From Chloroflexota bacterium (GTDB taxonomy: Bacteria > Chloroflexota > Dehalococcoidia > Dehalococcoidales > RBG-16-60-22), in contig JACPQH010000123.1 of NCBI GenBank assembly GCA_016190585.1, positions 1-5,498 of the forward strand: a DNA stretch of 5,498 nucleotides. Direction: 5' to 3'. Shown here one piece after another: positions 5,378-5,498 of this stretch. A program made the position numbers and the translations under genes. The notes below the pieces were generated by a model. That model was not told where the DNA came from. It searched no databases and worked only from the letters and a program-made list of their open reading frames with translations. Numbering within the stretch: the first letter of the stretch is position 1; each line of letters starts with the position of its first letter.

Positions 5378-5498
5378 TGTAGTGGTCAAGTAAAAACGGA
5401 CGGTCAAACTAGAGTCTTCTCCAGTTTTTCATAGTCGTTCGGGCAAAGGTAGCCCAGGTGAGAGTGCAGCCGTTCACTGTTGTAGAACATCTCGATAA
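5378..5498 (-). mobile_element. Terminal part of an IS3-family insertion sequence
   Basis: The element enters from the right edge and ends near 5378. There, TGTAGTGGTCAAG carries the outermost TG typical of IS3-family ends and lies 26 bases beyond the transposase stop, the usual arrangement at the 3' end of these elements. GGTCAA recurs at 5384-5389 and 5402-5407 and may belong to the terminal binding region. The other end, the target duplication and the first transposase frame are outside the window, so completeness cannot be judged. Confidence 0.7.
5404..5498 (-). CDS. IS3-family transposase (OrfB), C-terminal end, partial
   Basis: The minus strand encodes the last 30 residues of a DDE transposase of the IS3 OrfB type, ending in TGA at 5404-5406. 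It begins IEMFYNSERLHSHLGY and continues with a CPNDYEKLEK segment. The FYN-x-x-R-x-H-x-x-LGY-x-x-P pattern is the conserved tail of the rve integrase core in the IS3/IS51-like groups. The catalytic DDE residues lie beyond the window. The tail has no frameshift or early stop, so it may be intact, but this cannot be tested here. Confidence 0.88.
   Translation of the reverse strand, partial: IEMFYNSERLHSHLGYLCPNDYEKLEKTLV

Noticed and set aside
1..5498. A new defence or mobile gene system
   Set aside because: All recognisable genes are common enzyme families apart from one small unknown protein. RadC and a possible nuclease-like fold alone, 2.3 kb or more apart and in separate operons, do not make a system.

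Overview
The window looks like ordinary chromosomal DNA from a GC-rich bacterium. Gene content, protein style, short intergenic gaps and dispersed REP-like sequences point to Chloroflexota, probably a Dehalococcoidia-like lineage. That placement is inference from the look of the proteins, not from a search. I see no rRNA, tRNA, CRISPR array or phage module, and no gene-free stretch over 300 bases.

Layout. Bases 1-17 hold the end of a dispersed repeat. Bases 32-1442 hold a two-gene minus-strand operon: an amidohydrolase-2 family metal hydrolase (501-1442), then, four bases on, a small protein with a possible PD-(D/E)xK-like core (32-496). A 174-base divergent control region (1443-1616) carries promoter-like sequences facing both ways and a GC dyad. 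It serves this operon and a plus-strand phosphotriesterase/PHP-family metal hydrolase (1617-2702). Facing that gene is a short-chain dehydrogenase/reductase (2773-3555, minus). The next divergent gap (3556-3827) holds an extended -10 promoter for the dehydrogenase, a REP-like remnant, a 16-base direct repeat and a strong hairpin just upstream of radC. The RadC/JAB-domain gene (3828-4640, plus) runs 44 bases into the 3' end of a convergent HAD phosphatase (4597-5256, minus), which appears to make a leaderless mRNA. From about 5378 to the window end lies the terminal part of an IS3-family insertion sequence, including the last 30 codons of its transposase.

How the genes fit together. The amidohydrolase, the phosphotriesterase-like enzyme and the dehydrogenase are all small-molecule enzymes of types often found in catabolic or detoxification clusters. 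The first two share a divergent control region and may respond to a common signal. Their substrates cannot be read from the sequence. The radC and HAD genes look like unrelated housekeeping or accessory genes. I found no clear new defence or mobile system. The most useful leads are the unexplained small protein coupled to the amidohydrolase, the structured leader of radC, and the overlapping radC/HAD ends.
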